Positions 8,671 through 19,043 of a stretch of 64,000 bases of DNA are shown here, one piece after another. The notes beneath the pieces are model-generated. The model was not told where the DNA came from, did no database searches, and saw nothing but the letters and a program-made list of their open reading frames with translations. The stretch is from NCBI RefSeq assembly GCF_018612875.1, contig NZ_JAGGRI010000016.1, forward strand, positions 1 through 64,000. The letters run 5' to 3'. A program made the translations under genes and the position numbers. Each line of letters starts with the position of its first letter. Position 1 is the first letter of the stretch. This stretch comes from Lysobacter sp. ISL-50 (lineage in GTDB: Bacteria > Pseudomonadota > Gammaproteobacteria > Xanthomonadales > Xanthomonadaceae).

Positions 8671-9797
8671 TCAAAAACGAGGGAGCGTTTCTGTTCGGTA
8701 TATCTCCATCGCTGCATAACAGCGCTTTGCTGAGCAGCGCCGATTGTTATCGCAAGGTCGGGGAGAATACCGGCAATCTTGCGTTTCATTGGGCGATATC
8801 GCAGCAGTTGGGACTGTTCGACAACGTCGAGTGGAGCGAGCCCGACGCCGGATTTCATGCGGGCGGCCGTTTGGCGGTGATGCCGTGCGCCAATCAGGTC
8901 GGCGTGCATATCGACATGCAGCACGAAGCCACGAGAATCGCCGGCACGCAAATGAAGCTCGTCGCGCTGGGCCTGGGCGCGCAATCGAATCTGGACATGA
9001 CGATCCCGAATGTTCCCGAAGGCACGGTCGCATGGATACGCGAGCTGGTGCGGCGCGCGCCAGGCGCGGCCCCGAACATCTCGGTCCGGGGCGAGTTCTC
9101 GCGACGCGTCATGGAATCGCTGGGCTTCGCGGACAACGTGGAGGTGCTGGGTTGTCCGACCTTGTTCATCAACAACGACCCAGCGCTCGGGGAAAAACTG
9201 ACCGCGCGGTTCGATGGCGTCGATCGGGTCTGCGTGGTCGCCGGACATTACCAGTGGAAGGAGTTGGCACGTCTGGAAGCGTCCCTGGCCAGCATCGCCG
9301 CCGCCACCGATGGCGCTTACGTGATGCAAAGCCCATTCGAGATGGTCGCGTTGGGGCGAGGCGACCTGCATGCCGTATCCGACCAGGTGATCGGTGAATG
9401 CCGGGACTTTTGCGCTCCGCACCTCGATGTCGGGCAATTCAAGGCTTGGCTCATGCGTCACGCCCGGTCCTTTTTCGACGTGTCGGCCTGGATGGAGTAC
9501 ATGCGGCGCTACGACTTGGTCATCGGCGCGCGCATCCACGGGATCATGCTTGCCTTGCAGGCCGGCATTCCGGCGATTTGCATCGCGCACGATTCGAGAA
9601 CGCTGGAGCTTTGCCAGATCATGAAGGTCCCCTACTTGAATGCGCGGGACTTCGGCGGCGGCATTACGAAGTCGCAGCTGGCCGGTTTGTGGCAATTCGA
9701 CGGCGCCGAGTTCGATCGAAATCGCCGGGAGCTGGCGCAGCGCTATCGGGATTTTCTGAACCGCAATGGTCTGGCCTGCAGGACGTTGATCGAATGA
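8655..9797 (+). CDS. polysaccharide pyruvyl transferase family protein
   Basis: About 380 residues, cytoplasmic. The start is uncertain: TTG at 8655 has GGAG eight bases upstream, while GTG at 8667 overlaps the previous stop (GTGA) but lacks spacing. The family signature is C-terminal: YDLVIGARIHGIMLALQAG followed by IPAICIAHDSRTLELCQ, the G-x-R-x-H-G element of PS_pyruv_trans proteins. An N-terminal ISVRGEFSRRVMESLGF also fits. Members transfer pyruvate from PEP to a sugar of an exopolysaccharide as a ketal. Its place between two glycosyltransferases supports modification of a surface glycan. It overlaps the following GT61 gene by four bases. Confidence 0.8.
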   Translation: MHEGVIKNEGAFLFGISPSLHNSALLSSADCYRKVGENTGNLAFHWAISQQLGLFDNVEWSEPDAGFHAGGRLAVMPCANQVGVHIDMQHEATRIAGTQMKLVALGLGAQSNLDMTIPNVPEGTVAWIRELVRRAPGAAPNISVRGEFSRRVMESLGFADNVEVLGCPTLFINNDPALGEKLTARFDGVDRVCVVAGHYQWKELARLEASLASIAAATDGAYVMQSPFEMVALGRGDLHAVSDQVIGECRDFCAPHLDVGQFKAWLMRHARSFFDVSAWMEYMRRYDLVIGARIHGIMLALQAGIPAICIAHDSRTLELCQIMKVPYLNARDFGGGITKSQLAGLWQFDGAEFDRNRRELAQRYRDFLNRNGLACRTLIE

Positions 9798-10897
9798 CGC
9801 AAGCGCAAGCGACTCAGGAACTGGAGCTAGTAGGCGATCCTCGCAAAGACGGCAGATGGCGCTGTCTGCTGGAAGGTTCCAGTTCCGCCTTGTGCGAACA
9901 AAAACTTCTATTCGACGACGATCCGTTCGGGCTGGAGCGGCGCATCCCGAAGCTGCCGGCCCGCATAGATTTCGAGAGTTTTCTATTGCGTCTTGAAGGC
10001 GGTGAGGTGCTGGACGGGCTTCGCAACATCGTGTCCGACGACGCCTGGTTCGTCGATCGCGTTCTGCCGCAGAAAGACGGACCCGCCGACCTGTTGCGTT
10101 GCGATCTGCGATCGGGCATGCGGCTCGAGGATGGCGCGATCCGGTTCGTCCCCCGGCCAGTTGATCGCATCGACGCGGAAATCGGCCTGGCGGTGTCGAA
10201 CGAGCCTTCGAACTGGGGCAGCTACCTGTGCCGGATATTGCCGAAGATCATTCGCTTCGGTGAAATGGGTCTGGATCGAATCCTGGCCTATTGCGGCGGG
10301 CCCCAGCGTCTGGACCTGTTCGATCTCATCGGCCTGTCGCGCGAGCGGATCGTCCCCCATGACCCCGGTCGGAACTACACATGCGCGTCGGCCCTGTACA
10401 TGTCCGAGCCGACCAACAGCCTGTATCTCGAGCCCAGCGCACGAGCGGATCTTGCGCGGTTGGCCGACCGGTTCCGCGCCTGGTCGGGCCGACGTCTTTA
10501 TGTGTCCAGGCGCGCGGGATTGGGCGCGCGAAGCGGGCGGACGTGCTTGAACGAGCAAGCGCTCGAGAGCGAGCTTCGGGCCTTGGGGGTCGAGATCATT
10601 CATCCCGATCAACTCAATGTGCGTCAGCAGATTACGGCCTTCGCGAACGCCTCGCTGATCATCGGCTGCTCGGGGGCGGGCATGTTCAATACCGTGTTCG
10701 CGCCACGCGACGCGGTGGTGATAGAAATCGAATCGTCACCGAACTGGAGCTACGCGCATACCAGCCTGTTTTCGTCGCTGGGCCTGCGCCATGGTTTCGT
10801 TTGGGGGCTTCCGGTGTCCGGCCATGGTTCCGCGCCGCATGTTCCCTTCGAAGTGGATGTCGCGGCGGTGTGCAATCGGGTCAAGGACTACGCCTGA
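9794..10897 (+). CDS. family 61 glycosyltransferase (DUF563)
   Basis: Protein of 367 residues whose ATG overlaps the preceding stop codon (ATGA). The C-terminal half has the GT61 pattern: RRLYVSRRAG, then RTCLNEQALESELRALGVE, then a segment ending QQITAFANA, then IIGCSGAGMFNTVFAP and VVIEIESSPNW. The N-terminal 170 residues are variable, as usual in the family. Bacterial GT61 proteins are little studied, so donor and acceptor are unknown. It is the last gene of the plus-strand glycan run and converges on the methyltransferase gene with only 27 bases between stops. No hairpin terminator fits in that gap. Confidence 0.82.
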   Translation: MTQAQATQELELVGDPRKDGRWRCLLEGSSSALCEQKLLFDDDPFGLERRIPKLPARIDFESFLLRLEGGEVLDGLRNIVSDDAWFVDRVLPQKDGPADLLRCDLRSGMRLEDGAIRFVPRPVDRIDAEIGLAVSNEPSNWGSYLCRILPKIIRFGEMGLDRILAYCGGPQRLDLFDLIGLSRERIVPHDPGRNYTCASALYMSEPTNSLYLEPSARADLARLADRFRAWSGRRLYVSRRAGLGARSGRTCLNEQALESELRALGVEIIHPDQLNVRQQITAFANASLIIGCSGAGMFNTVFAPRDAVVIEIESSPNWSYAHTSLFSSLGLRHGFVWGLPVSGHGSAPHVPFEVDVAAVCNRVKDYA

Positions 10898-10924
10898 CCC
10901 GGTGGTGCTCTTCATGGTCGCGAA

Positions 10925-11650
10925 TCAATGGCTGAGCACGCAGACTGACTGACCCAGATTGCCGCGTTCAGACATTTCGCGACCATCGTCCCAGCGCACG
11001 TGGCGATCCAGAGGGATATGCGCAAGATCGCCATCCTGGATCGTCAGGATCTTGAGATTCAGGGCCTTCGCGAACGCAGCGATCATGTCGCGGTCGATGA
11101 ACTGGTTGAGTACCTTGTCTGTGCGCTCGTCGGCCACGGAGTGTTCGAAAATGTACCAATGCGAGGGGATGCGGAACTCCAGGAACGAGAAGACGATCCT
11201 GCCCTCGGGCTTGAGCACGCGAGCGGCTTCGCGCAGATAGCGAAACGTCTCCTCGTGCTGCAGGTGGGTGAATACGGAGAAGAACACCACGTAGTCGGCC
11301 GAGTCGTCGGCTTCGGGGATGCCGGTGCCCGGAGCGGGGTAGAACGACCAGTCCTCACGCACGCAAAGTTTTTTTGCGTACTCAAGCAACTCGGGCACGA
11401 CATCCAGGCCGACATAGCGGCCGGTCAGGTAAGCCGACAGCTTGCTGGCCAGGCGCCCGCTGCCGCAGCCGATGTCGACGACTGTATGCTGCGGCTGCAG
11501 GCCCCATTGCCTGAGCAGGCAAAGCTCCAAGGTCCCGACCGCGTCGAAGTCGCCGCCCACCGCCAGCGACATCGCCTGCGCCTCATCGTGGCGTTCCAGC
11601 AGTTGCTTGCTTTGTTTGAGGTAGCTGGCGAGAAAGTGCGGAATTTTCAT
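10925..11650 (-). CDS. class I SAM-dependent methyltransferase
   Basis: Protein of 241 residues. The ATG at 11650 gives MKIPHFLASYLKQSKQ; the longer frame upstream is non-coding. Motif I reads VVDIGCGSGRLASKL (about residues 62-76), followed by VGLDVVPELL with the acidic residue that binds SAM ribose, and a post-motif with DDSADYVVFFSVFTHL. The fold is Methyltransf_11/25-like. No substrate signature is visible. Because it lies between the glycan cluster and galE, it may methylate a sugar or glycan; this is inference from position. It is about 50 bases downstream of galE on the same strand and may be co-transcribed with it. Confidence 0.85.
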   Translation of the reverse strand: MKIPHFLASYLKQSKQLLERHDEAQAMSLAVGGDFDAVGTLELCLLRQWGLQPQHTVVDIGCGSGRLASKLSAYLTGRYVGLDVVPELLEYAKKLCVREDWSFYPAPGTGIPEADDSADYVVFFSVFTHLQHEETFRYLREAARVLKPEGRIVFSFLEFRIPSHWYIFEHSVADERTDKVLNQFIDRDMIAAFAKALNLKILTIQDGDLAHIPLDRHVRWDDGREMSERGNLGQSVCVLSH

Positions 11651-11699
11651 AGGCGAGGTTTCATGCAGGCCCCGCACCGGCGATCGGTGCGATACCGAT

Positions 11700-12671
11700 C
11701 TAGTAGGCGGGGGCCCTGTGCCATTTCCAGGCGCTTGCGACGATATCGCCAAGTTCGGCGAAGCCCGGGCGCCAGCCCAGTTGCGCGCGCGCTTTGTCGC
11801 TGGCCGCGACCAACGTCGCCGGGTCGCCGGGACGGGACGGGGCGAATTCGAATGGGATGTCTTGCCCGGTCGCGCGGCGCGCGGCCTCGATGACCTGCAA
11901 TACGCTGAAGCCGGACCCGTTGCCGAGGTTGAACGCATGCGCGCCTGGATGTCGGTGCATGAATTCGATGGCGCGGACATGGGCGTCGGCTAGATCGAGC
12001 ACGTGCACGTAATCGCGCACGCAGGTGCCGTCCGGCGTCGGGTAGCCGTGGCCGAACACCTTCAGCGGCGGGCCGATCCCGAGCGCCGAACGCAGCACGT
12101 TGGGAATCAGATGCGTTTCCGGGGTATGCGATTCGCCGATCCCGGCTTCGGCCGCGGCGCCGGCGGCGTTGAAGTAGCGCAACGAGACCGAGCGCAGACC
12201 GTAGGCGTGCGCGGCATCGGCGAGGATGCGCTCGACCATCAGCTTGCTGGCGCCATACGGGTTGATCGGCATCTTGCGATGCGCTTCGTCGATCAGCTCC
12301 GCGACGGGTTGACCGAACACCGCCGCGGTCGATGAAAACACCAGCCGTTCGACTTCGTGGCGCCGCATCGCATGCAGCAGGTTGAGGCTGCCGACCACGT
12401 TGTTGTCGTAGTAGTCATAGGGGGCGGTAACCGATTCGCCGACCAACGAGCGCGCGCAAAAATGCATGACCGCGTCGACCGGGCGTTCGAAGGCCGCGTC
12501 CAGGGTGCCCGGCCGCATCAGATCGGCTTCGATCAGCCGTCCCCAGCGCGCGGCCTGTGAGTGGCCACTGCTGAGATTATCGAGCACGGTTACTTCATGG
12601 CCGCGTTCGGCCAGTACATAAGCCGTATGCGAACCCACGTAGCCGGCCCCCCCGCATACCAGAATATGCAT
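11700..12671 (-). CDS. galE: UDP-glucose 4-epimerase GalE
   Basis: Extended short-chain dehydrogenase of 323 residues that interconverts UDP-glucose and UDP-galactose with bound NAD. N-terminal Rossmann motif ILVCGGAGYVGSHTAYVL. The catalytic Tyr and Lys are in NPYGASKLMVE (YxxxK), with SSTAAVFG just before. The C-terminal nucleotide-sugar binding elements (GHGYPTPDGTCVRDYVHV; NLGNGSGFSVLQVI) are typical of GalE rather than of dehydratases. The ATG at 12671 removes three spurious residues of the longer frame. It likely supplies UDP-galactose (or UDP-GalNAc) to the neighbouring glycosyltransferases. Confidence 0.93.
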   Translation of the reverse strand: MHILVCGGAGYVGSHTAYVLAERGHEVTVLDNLSSGHSQAARWGRLIEADLMRPGTLDAAFERPVDAVMHFCARSLVGESVTAPYDYYDNNVVGSLNLLHAMRRHEVERLVFSSTAAVFGQPVAELIDEAHRKMPINPYGASKLMVERILADAAHAYGLRSVSLRYFNAAGAAAEAGIGESHTPETHLIPNVLRSALGIGPPLKVFGHGYPTPDGTCVRDYVHVLDLADAHVRAIEFMHRHPGAHAFNLGNGSGFSVLQVIEAARRATGQDIPFEFAPSRPGDPATLVAASDKARAQLGWRPGFAELGDIVASAWKWHRAPAY

Positions 12672-12834
12672 CGCCACCAACGCGAAACCAGGAACACGTC
12701 GGCAGCTTAGCGGCGGGGCTTCGAACGAAATAGTTCGAAAAACTACGCTTTTTTAGTGCTTCTCTGAATGCAGGACGTCATGATGGACCCGGTGCGGCGG
12801 CCACGGACGCCATTCGTATGGCTCAATGGTGGAC

Positions 12835-13401
12835 TCACCCCGCCGCCGACCCATCCGGATTGCGCTCGATCATCCAAAGCCCCGCCCACAGCTTGAGGTC
12901 CAGTTCGAAACCCTCCGCCTGTTTCTGCATCAGCCACACCGGCGCCTGCGCGCGCGGGACTTCGTGGACGATGATGTCCTCGCCGGCGACGCCGCCGCCG
13001 GCGCCGACTTTGCTCAGCTCGCTGGCGCGCACGAAGGCGATGCGTTCGCTGCTCATGCCGGCCGAGGTCGGGCCGGTCAGCAGGACTTCGACGCGGGCCG
13101 GGTTCCAGCCGGTTTCTTCCACCAGCTCGCGCTGGGCGGCCGATTCCAAAGTGTCGTGGGCGTGGTCGTCGCCGACCAGGCCGGCCGGCATTTCGATGGT
13201 GCGCGCGGCCAGCGGCACGCGGTATTGCTCGACGAACAGGATGTTGTCGTCGGGGGTGACGGCGATGATGATCACCGCCATGCCCTTGCCGTGGGTGCGT
13301 TCGGCGTATTCCCAGTGACCCCGGCGCATCATGCGCAGCCATTGGCCGGTGTAGATGGTCTCGACCGGTTCGTCGTGTGCTGCGTGATCTGCTGACGTCA
13401 T
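12835..13401 (-). CDS. Nudix hydrolase, ADP-sugar pyrophosphatase type
   Basis: Cytoplasmic enzyme of 188 residues. The ATG at 13401 is preceded by GAGGAA at good spacing. The Nudix box core is AAQRELVEETGW (about residues 100-112), with the upstream glycine in EMPAGLVGDD. The IEMPAG and EQYRVPL segments are typical of the ADP-ribose/NDP-sugar pyrophosphatase subgroup (NudF/NudE-like). It probably hydrolyses ADP-ribose or nucleoside diphosphate sugars. It is read with the exonuclease and nitroreductase genes on the minus strand, but gaps of 190 bases leave operon membership open. Confidence 0.88.
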   Translation of the reverse strand: MTSADHAAHDEPVETIYTGQWLRMMRRGHWEYAERTHGKGMAVIIIAVTPDDNILFVEQYRVPLAARTIEMPAGLVGDDHAHDTLESAAQRELVEETGWNPARVEVLLTGPTSAGMSSERIAFVRASELSKVGAGGGVAGEDIIVHEVPRAQAPVWLMQKQAEGFELDLKLWAGLWMIERNPDGSAAG

Positions 13402-13591
13402 TGCGTTCCTCGCTCGGTCGCGTCGCGGGCGCGGAGCCCGCTGCGCTGGATGGTGAGTTCGATGTCGGCCGGTCCGCACGCGGCGGGCCGGTCTGGCCGC
13501 AGCGATGGACGCTGCGCTCGCCGTGCAAGCCTATCGCGTCCGGCCGGCGCGGGCGGCAATGCGATCGAGGCCCGGGCCGCGGGCCCCGATG

Positions 13592-14521
13592 CTACGACGG
13601 AACCTGTGACGCGGCGAAGTCGAGCCCGACCGCGTCGAACAGCCGGCGCCGGGTCATCGGCCCGAAGCGCAGGCGGTCGCACAGCGCCTGCAGGTTCGCC
13701 GCATCGGCCTGGCCGCGCACGAAGTGTCCGCTGCTGTCGCCAAGCGGCGCGTCCACCGCGATCGTGGTCAGCTGCCGGCACAGCAGGGCCTGGGCACGGT
13801 GTTCGCGCAGCCGCGCCGCGGCGCTGGCGGCGCCGCGCAGGCGCAGGAACGGCACTTCTTCCACCCGCGCCAGCAGCGCGTCGAGGGTGTCGAAGTGGCC
13901 GAGCAGGGCGGCCGCGGTCTTGGCGCCGATGCCGGGTACGCCGGGAATGTTGTCGACCGCGTCGCCGGTCAGGGCCAGATAGTCGGCCACCTGCCGCGCC
14001 AGCACGCCCTGCCGCGCGGGCACGCCGTCGGCGGTCCAGCGCACGCCGCGGGCGAAGTCCCATTGCTCGTCGCTATCGACCAGCAACTGCGACAGATCCT
14101 TGTCGGCCGAGACGATCACGCCGCGATAGCCGTGGCCGCGCATGGCGACGATGGCGCTGCCGATCAGATCGTCGGCCTCGTACTGCACATCGGCCAGCAC
14201 CGACAGGCCCAGCGCGCTGCACAGCGCCTTGCAATGGCCGAACTGGCGCTTGAGCGCGTCCGGCGCCGGCTCGCGGTTGGCCTTGTAGGCCGGATACAGC
14301 GCGTTGCGGAAGCACGAGTCCAGCGCTTCGTCGAAGGCGACGGCGATGTGGCGCGGCTTCTCGCGTTCGATCAGTTCCAGCAGGAAGCGGGCGAAGCCGT
14401 GCACGGCATTGCTCGGCCAGCCTTCGGCGTCCTGGAAGTCGTCGGGTATCGAATGCCAGGCCCGGAATACGTACAGGCTGGCATCGACCAGATACAGCGG
14501 CGTGCGCGGTGCGTCGTTCAT
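13592..14521 (-). CDS. 5'-3' exonuclease (Pol I N-terminal / Xni-like)
   Basis: About 309 residues, matching stand-alone 5'-3' exonuclease/flap endonuclease proteins rather than full DNA polymerase I. Motifs include LYLVDASLYVFRAWHSIP at the N terminus and AVAFDEALDSCFRNALYP. Next come YEADDLIGS and VIVSADKDLSQLL, which carry metal-binding acidic residues. The helix-hairpin-helix region TGDAVDNIPGVPGIGAKTAA follows. The ATG at 14521 is chosen; a TTG four codons upstream is possible. Predicted role: removal of 5' flaps in replication and repair. The stop is about 190 bases upstream of the Nudix gene. Confidence 0.9.
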   Translation of the reverse strand: MNDAPRTPLYLVDASLYVFRAWHSIPDDFQDAEGWPSNAVHGFARFLLELIEREKPRHIAVAFDEALDSCFRNALYPAYKANREPAPDALKRQFGHCKALCSALGLSVLADVQYEADDLIGSAIVAMRGHGYRGVIVSADKDLSQLLVDSDEQWDFARGVRWTADGVPARQGVLARQVADYLALTGDAVDNIPGVPGIGAKTAAALLGHFDTLDALLARVEEVPFLRLRGAASAAARLREHRAQALLCRQLTTIAVDAPLGDSSGHFVRGQADAANLQALCDRLRFGPMTRRRLFDAVGLDFAASQVPS

Positions 14522-14545
14522 GCGCTCATTCAAACACGCGGCCCC

Positions 14546-15130
14546 TCAGACCGGCGACCAGTCGCTGAGCAGCGCCGCCACATCCGGGCGTTCCCGCTCG
14601 GGCGCGTCGATCTTCGCCGTACCAATATGGATGAATCCCGCGACATGCTCATCCGCCTTCAGCCCCAGCCAGCTCGCGACCTGTTCGTCGTAGGCCGGCC
14701 AGCCGGTCAGCCAGACCGCGCCGAAACCGAAGGCCTGCGCGGCCTGCAGCAGGGCGAAGCAGACGCAGCCGGCGGTGAGGGTGCGCTCGAACTCGGGGAT
14801 TTTCTCGTCCGGGCCGAGTTGGGCGATCACCGCGACGATCAAGGGCGCATGCGAGAAGCGGCCGCGGTCTTTTTCCACCGCCGCCGCGCCGGCGTCGGGG
14901 AATTTCTCGATGCCGCGCGCGGCCAGGCGTTCGCCCAGGGTGTGGCGCGCGTCGCCCTGGATGGTCAGGAAGCGGAAGGCCACGCGCTTGCCGTGATCGG
15001 GCACGCGCACGGCGGAGGTCAACATACGGTTGAGTGTTGATTCGTCCGGTCCCGGCGCCGAAAGCTGCTTGGCGGGGATCGAACGACGGCTGTCGAGAGC
15101 GGTTAGCAAGTCGGGGTGGGGAATGGCCAT
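14546..15130 (-). CDS. nitroreductase family protein (YdjA-like)
   Basis: FMN-dependent oxidoreductase of 194 residues, the size of the small YdjA/RutE group. Start MAIPHPDLLTALDSRRSIP carries the conserved RRS phosphate-binding arginines. APGPDE, VRVPDHGKRVAFRF and the C-terminal GFGAVWLTGWPAYD follow the family pattern. Natural substrate unknown; members reduce nitroaromatics or enals with NAD(P)H. The stop lies 24 bases before the exonuclease start, so the two are probably co-transcribed. It is divergent from the DUF1631 gene. Confidence 0.88.
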   Translation of the reverse strand: MAIPHPDLLTALDSRRSIPAKQLSAPGPDESTLNRMLTSAVRVPDHGKRVAFRFLTIQGDARHTLGERLAARGIEKFPDAGAAAVEKDRGRFSHAPLIVAVIAQLGPDEKIPEFERTLTAGCVCFALLQAAQAFGFGAVWLTGWPAYDEQVASWLGLKADEHVAGFIHIGTAKIDAPERERPDVAALLSDWSPV

Positions 15131-15147
15131 TTAAGTAAGTTGAACTC

Positions 15148-15176
15148 TTGTCACAAAAATGAACGGCGACACATAA
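15148..15176 (+). promoter_or_regulatory. possible promoter of the DUF1631 gene
   Basis: TTGTCA at 15148-15153 followed after 17 bases by ACATAA at 15171-15176. It lies in the short AT-richer gap between the divergent nitroreductase and DUF1631 genes. The -10 match is modest. Confidence 0.35.
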
Positions 15177-15253
15177 ACGGTCGCATCTAGGCACTATCCT
15201 GACGTCGGCAGTCGCAAATGGACATGCCGCATTCACCAGGGGGAACTCCGTAC

Positions 15254-17560
15254 GTGTCCGGTCACTTGCACGGCGTCGTTCAGACCACGCGCACCGACCC
15301 GTCGCGCGTGCTCGAAGAAATCAAACGACAGACGCTCGAGCAACTCGGGGGGCTGCCTGGCACCCTGTACGGACCGATCGAGGAAGCCCTCAAGGCCGAT
15401 TCGCTCAAGGGCGACGGTCGCAATCACCATTTCGAAGATCAGGCCGCATTGTGGGTGCTGCGCCAGCAACAGGCCAGCCATGTCATGGCGTTTCGCCAGC
15501 ACGTCGGCCTGGGCTTCGAGGCGTTCCGCTCGCCCGGCGCGGCGGTCGGCGGCCTGGGCGGTTCGCCGCTGCAACTGGTCGGCGAGCAGCAACTGGCGTT
15601 CGACCTCGACGGCGAGCGCCTGACCGAAGCGCTGGAACAGCGCTATCTGCGTCCGCTGGAAATGCTCGACGGCCGCCTGAAGATGCTGTCGCAGGCCATC
15701 GGCGCGCCCGCCGGCGCCAATCCGTCCGGACCGTATCGCCTGGTGCGCGCCTTCACCGCGCTGTACAGCGATGCCCAGGTCAACGAAAGCCTGCGCCTGC
15801 GGCTGTTCCGCCAGTACGAATACGAGCTGTCGCGCGTGCTCGGCGACCTGTACGCGCGCATCAACAATCTGCTGGCCACGGCCGGCTACGGCGTCGGCAT
15901 GGCCGGCGGCGCGGCGCCCAACGCGCCGGCGCGCGCGGCCGAGGAACGCCGCGACCGCAATACGCTCGACGACGTGTTCGACACCGTTCCGCATCGCGAG
16001 GCTGCCGCGTCCGTGCCCCACGACTACAACGGCGCGCCCGGCGCCGGTTACGGCGGCGATCCGCACGCCGCTCACGCAGGCGCGGGTTACGGCGCGCAGC
16101 AGCAGGCCTCGCAGGCCGATGTCGCGGCGATGGCCAGCGAATTGGCCGAGCTGCGCTCGCAACTGCACGCCTGGCGCGAAGGCCTGATCAAGGCCGGCGG
16201 CCTGCCGCCGACGCATCAACAGCCGCAGCGCTCGATGGCGCCGCGACGCGAACTGCGGGTGGAAGAGGTGCTCGGCATGGCCTCGCTGCTGCAGCCCGAG
16301 CCGCCGGACGCCTATGCGCGCGCGCTGGCCGTGTCCGGCCGCCTGGGCGAAACCATCCGCGATCAGCTCTACGACGGCGCCCGGCGCCTGGGCTTCAATC
16401 CGGACCAGACCTGTTTCAGCGCGGAAGAAGACGACGCCATCGATCTGGTCGCGCTGCTGTTCGACTCGCTGTTCCGCAACCACGCCCTGCAGGACCGCGC
16501 CCGGCGCGTGTATGCGCGGCTGGTGATGCCGTACGTGAAGATCGCGCTGACCGACAACGCGGTGTTCGTCAAACGCGAACATCCGGCGCGGCGCCTGCTG
16601 GACGCGATCACCGAGGCCTGCGAAGGCAACGACGGCGAAACGCCGCAGGACCGCGATCTGCTCGAGCGCGCTTCGGAGATTTCCCAGCGCATCGTCTCGG
16701 ACTACAACGAAGACCTCGCCGTGTTCGAACTGGCCCATGCCGAGCTCGACGCGATGCTGTCGCAGCACCGGCGCCGGATCGAATTGCAGGAACAGCGCGC
16801 GGCCAAGGCCACCTATGGCCGCGAGCGCCTGGGCGCGGCGCGCAGTCAGGCCGATCAGGCCGTGCGCGAACGCATCGGCGAATCGCGCCTGACCCAGGCG
16901 GTGGCGGACTTCATCGCCACGCCGTGGCGGCATCATCTGGTGCAGGTGATGCTGCGCGAAAACGACGACCCCAAGCGCCGCGCCCAGGCGATGGCGCTGG
17001 GCGACGCGCTGGTGATGGCGGACAAGTTGGCGGCGGAAAATCGCGGCCGCGAACTGGCCGATCAGCTGCTCGCCTTGCAGCCGATCATCGTCCAGTGCCT
17101 GGCCAGTTCCGGGCTCGACGACAGCGCCGCCCAGCACGGCATGGCCGGGCTGGTGCGCGCCTTGTCCACGCCGGACAAGGAACGCAGCGAGCATCCGTTG
17201 CCGAGCGCGTCGGACATCGAAGAAGACGTGGCCGAGGAGCGTCGTCTGTATTTGGCCAGCGGCAGCGCCCAGGTCGCGCACGATCCACTGCTGGCCGAGC
17301 GCATGCGTCAGCTCGAACCGGGCGACTGGCTGCGCCTGACCAATATCCAGGGCGAGACCATCGCGGTGAAGGTCGCCTGGGTCAGCCCGCTGACCTCGCG
17401 TTTCCTGCTGGTGAACCGGCGCGGCGTGCGCGCCCTGGTGGCCTCGGCCGAAGAACTGGCGATCCTGGCCGCGTCCGGCCGGCTGCTGGTCGGCGCCGAG
17501 CGCACTGCCTTCGACGAGGCGATGCGGCAGGTGCGGCGGCATCTGGATCGGGTGATCTGA
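15254..17560 (+). CDS. DUF1631 family protein
   Basis: Large cytoplasmic protein of about 768 residues. The GTG at 15254 has AGGGGGA nine bases upstream; an ATG at 15218 in the same frame would add 12 residues but has no Shine-Dalgarno. It is recognised as DUF1631 by length, by helical segments (RLFRQYEYELSRVLGDLYARINNLL; VALLFDSLFRNHALQDRARRV, abbreviated here), and by a PilZ-like C-terminal beta domain (ERMRQLEPGDWLRLTNIQG ... RFLLVNRRGVRALV). The central part (about 230-330) is a low-complexity Ala/Gly/Gln linker. Function is unknown; a c-di-GMP link is only suggested by the PilZ-like end. Confidence 0.82.
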   Translation: MSGHLHGVVQTTRTDPSRVLEEIKRQTLEQLGGLPGTLYGPIEEALKADSLKGDGRNHHFEDQAALWVLRQQQASHVMAFRQHVGLGFEAFRSPGAAVGGLGGSPLQLVGEQQLAFDLDGERLTEALEQRYLRPLEMLDGRLKMLSQAIGAPAGANPSGPYRLVRAFTALYSDAQVNESLRLRLFRQYEYELSRVLGDLYARINNLLATAGYGVGMAGGAAPNAPARAAEERRDRNTLDDVFDTVPHREAAASVPHDYNGAPGAGYGGDPHAAHAGAGYGAQQQASQADVAAMASELAELRSQLHAWREGLIKAGGLPPTHQQPQRSMAPRRELRVEEVLGMASLLQPEPPDAYARALAVSGRLGETIRDQLYDGARRLGFNPDQTCFSAEEDDAIDLVALLFDSLFRNHALQDRARRVYARLVMPYVKIALTDNAVFVKREHPARRLLDAITEACEGNDGETPQDRDLLERASEISQRIVSDYNEDLAVFELAHAELDAMLSQHRRRIELQEQRAAKATYGRERLGAARSQADQAVRERIGESRLTQAVADFIATPWRHHLVQVMLRENDDPKRRAQAMALGDALVMADKLAAENRGRELADQLLALQPIIVQCLASSGLDDSAAQHGMAGLVRALSTPDKERSEHPLPSASDIEEDVAEERRLYLASGSAQVAHDPLLAERMRQLEPGDWLRLTNIQGETIAVKVAWVSPLTSRFLLVNRRGVRALVASAEELAILAASGRLLVGAERTAFDEAMRQVRRHLDRVI

Positions 17561-17601
17561 GCCGGCGGGCGATCGGATTCGCGCATACGCATGAACACGA
17601 A

Positions 17602-17725
17602 TCGGGGCGAAAGCCCCGAAGTCTTTTGTGGGAGGGGCTTCAGCCCCGATGCTTTCCGGTCCGCTGTCGTGGTCCTGCAGTGACCTGACCGAACAGCATC
17701 GGGGCTGAAGCCCCTCCCACAAGAG
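17602..17725. repeat. REP doublet, GGGGCT-AGCCCC family
   Basis: A small hairpin (TCGGGGCGAAAGCCCCGA, 17602-17619) is followed by a long inverted repeat. Its left arm reads TGTGGGAGGGGCTTCAGCCC at 17627 on, its right arm the complement ending near 17725, with about 55 bases between. The inner right flank (CCTGACCGAACAGCATCGGG) matches that of the elements at 52990 and 53293, so the three belong to one family. Nothing else is seen between 17726 and 17933. Confidence 0.85.
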
Positions 17726-17933
17726 CGCCCCTTCCACAAAAAAGCTCCCCTCTCACAAAAGACTTTCGGCGCTTGCAGGTAGCCGACACCGGCCCTCCGA
17801 GCCGACCTGTCCCCCGCCGCGCTGTGATCCCAATCCGCTTCCGCGACATCCCCCGGCGCACCGTCATCGATCCGAGATCGCACGCGCCCCGGTCATTCCG
17901 CTAGGATGCATCGAACGAGGCACGGAGCGGAGC

Positions 17934-19037
<1,104 letters not shown>

Positions 19038-19043
19038 GCGCGC

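Noticed and set aside
15233-17737. 834-residue minus-strand ORF opposite the DUF1631 gene
   Set aside because: His/Gln/Arg/Val-rich composition typical of an antisense frame. No recognisable domain.
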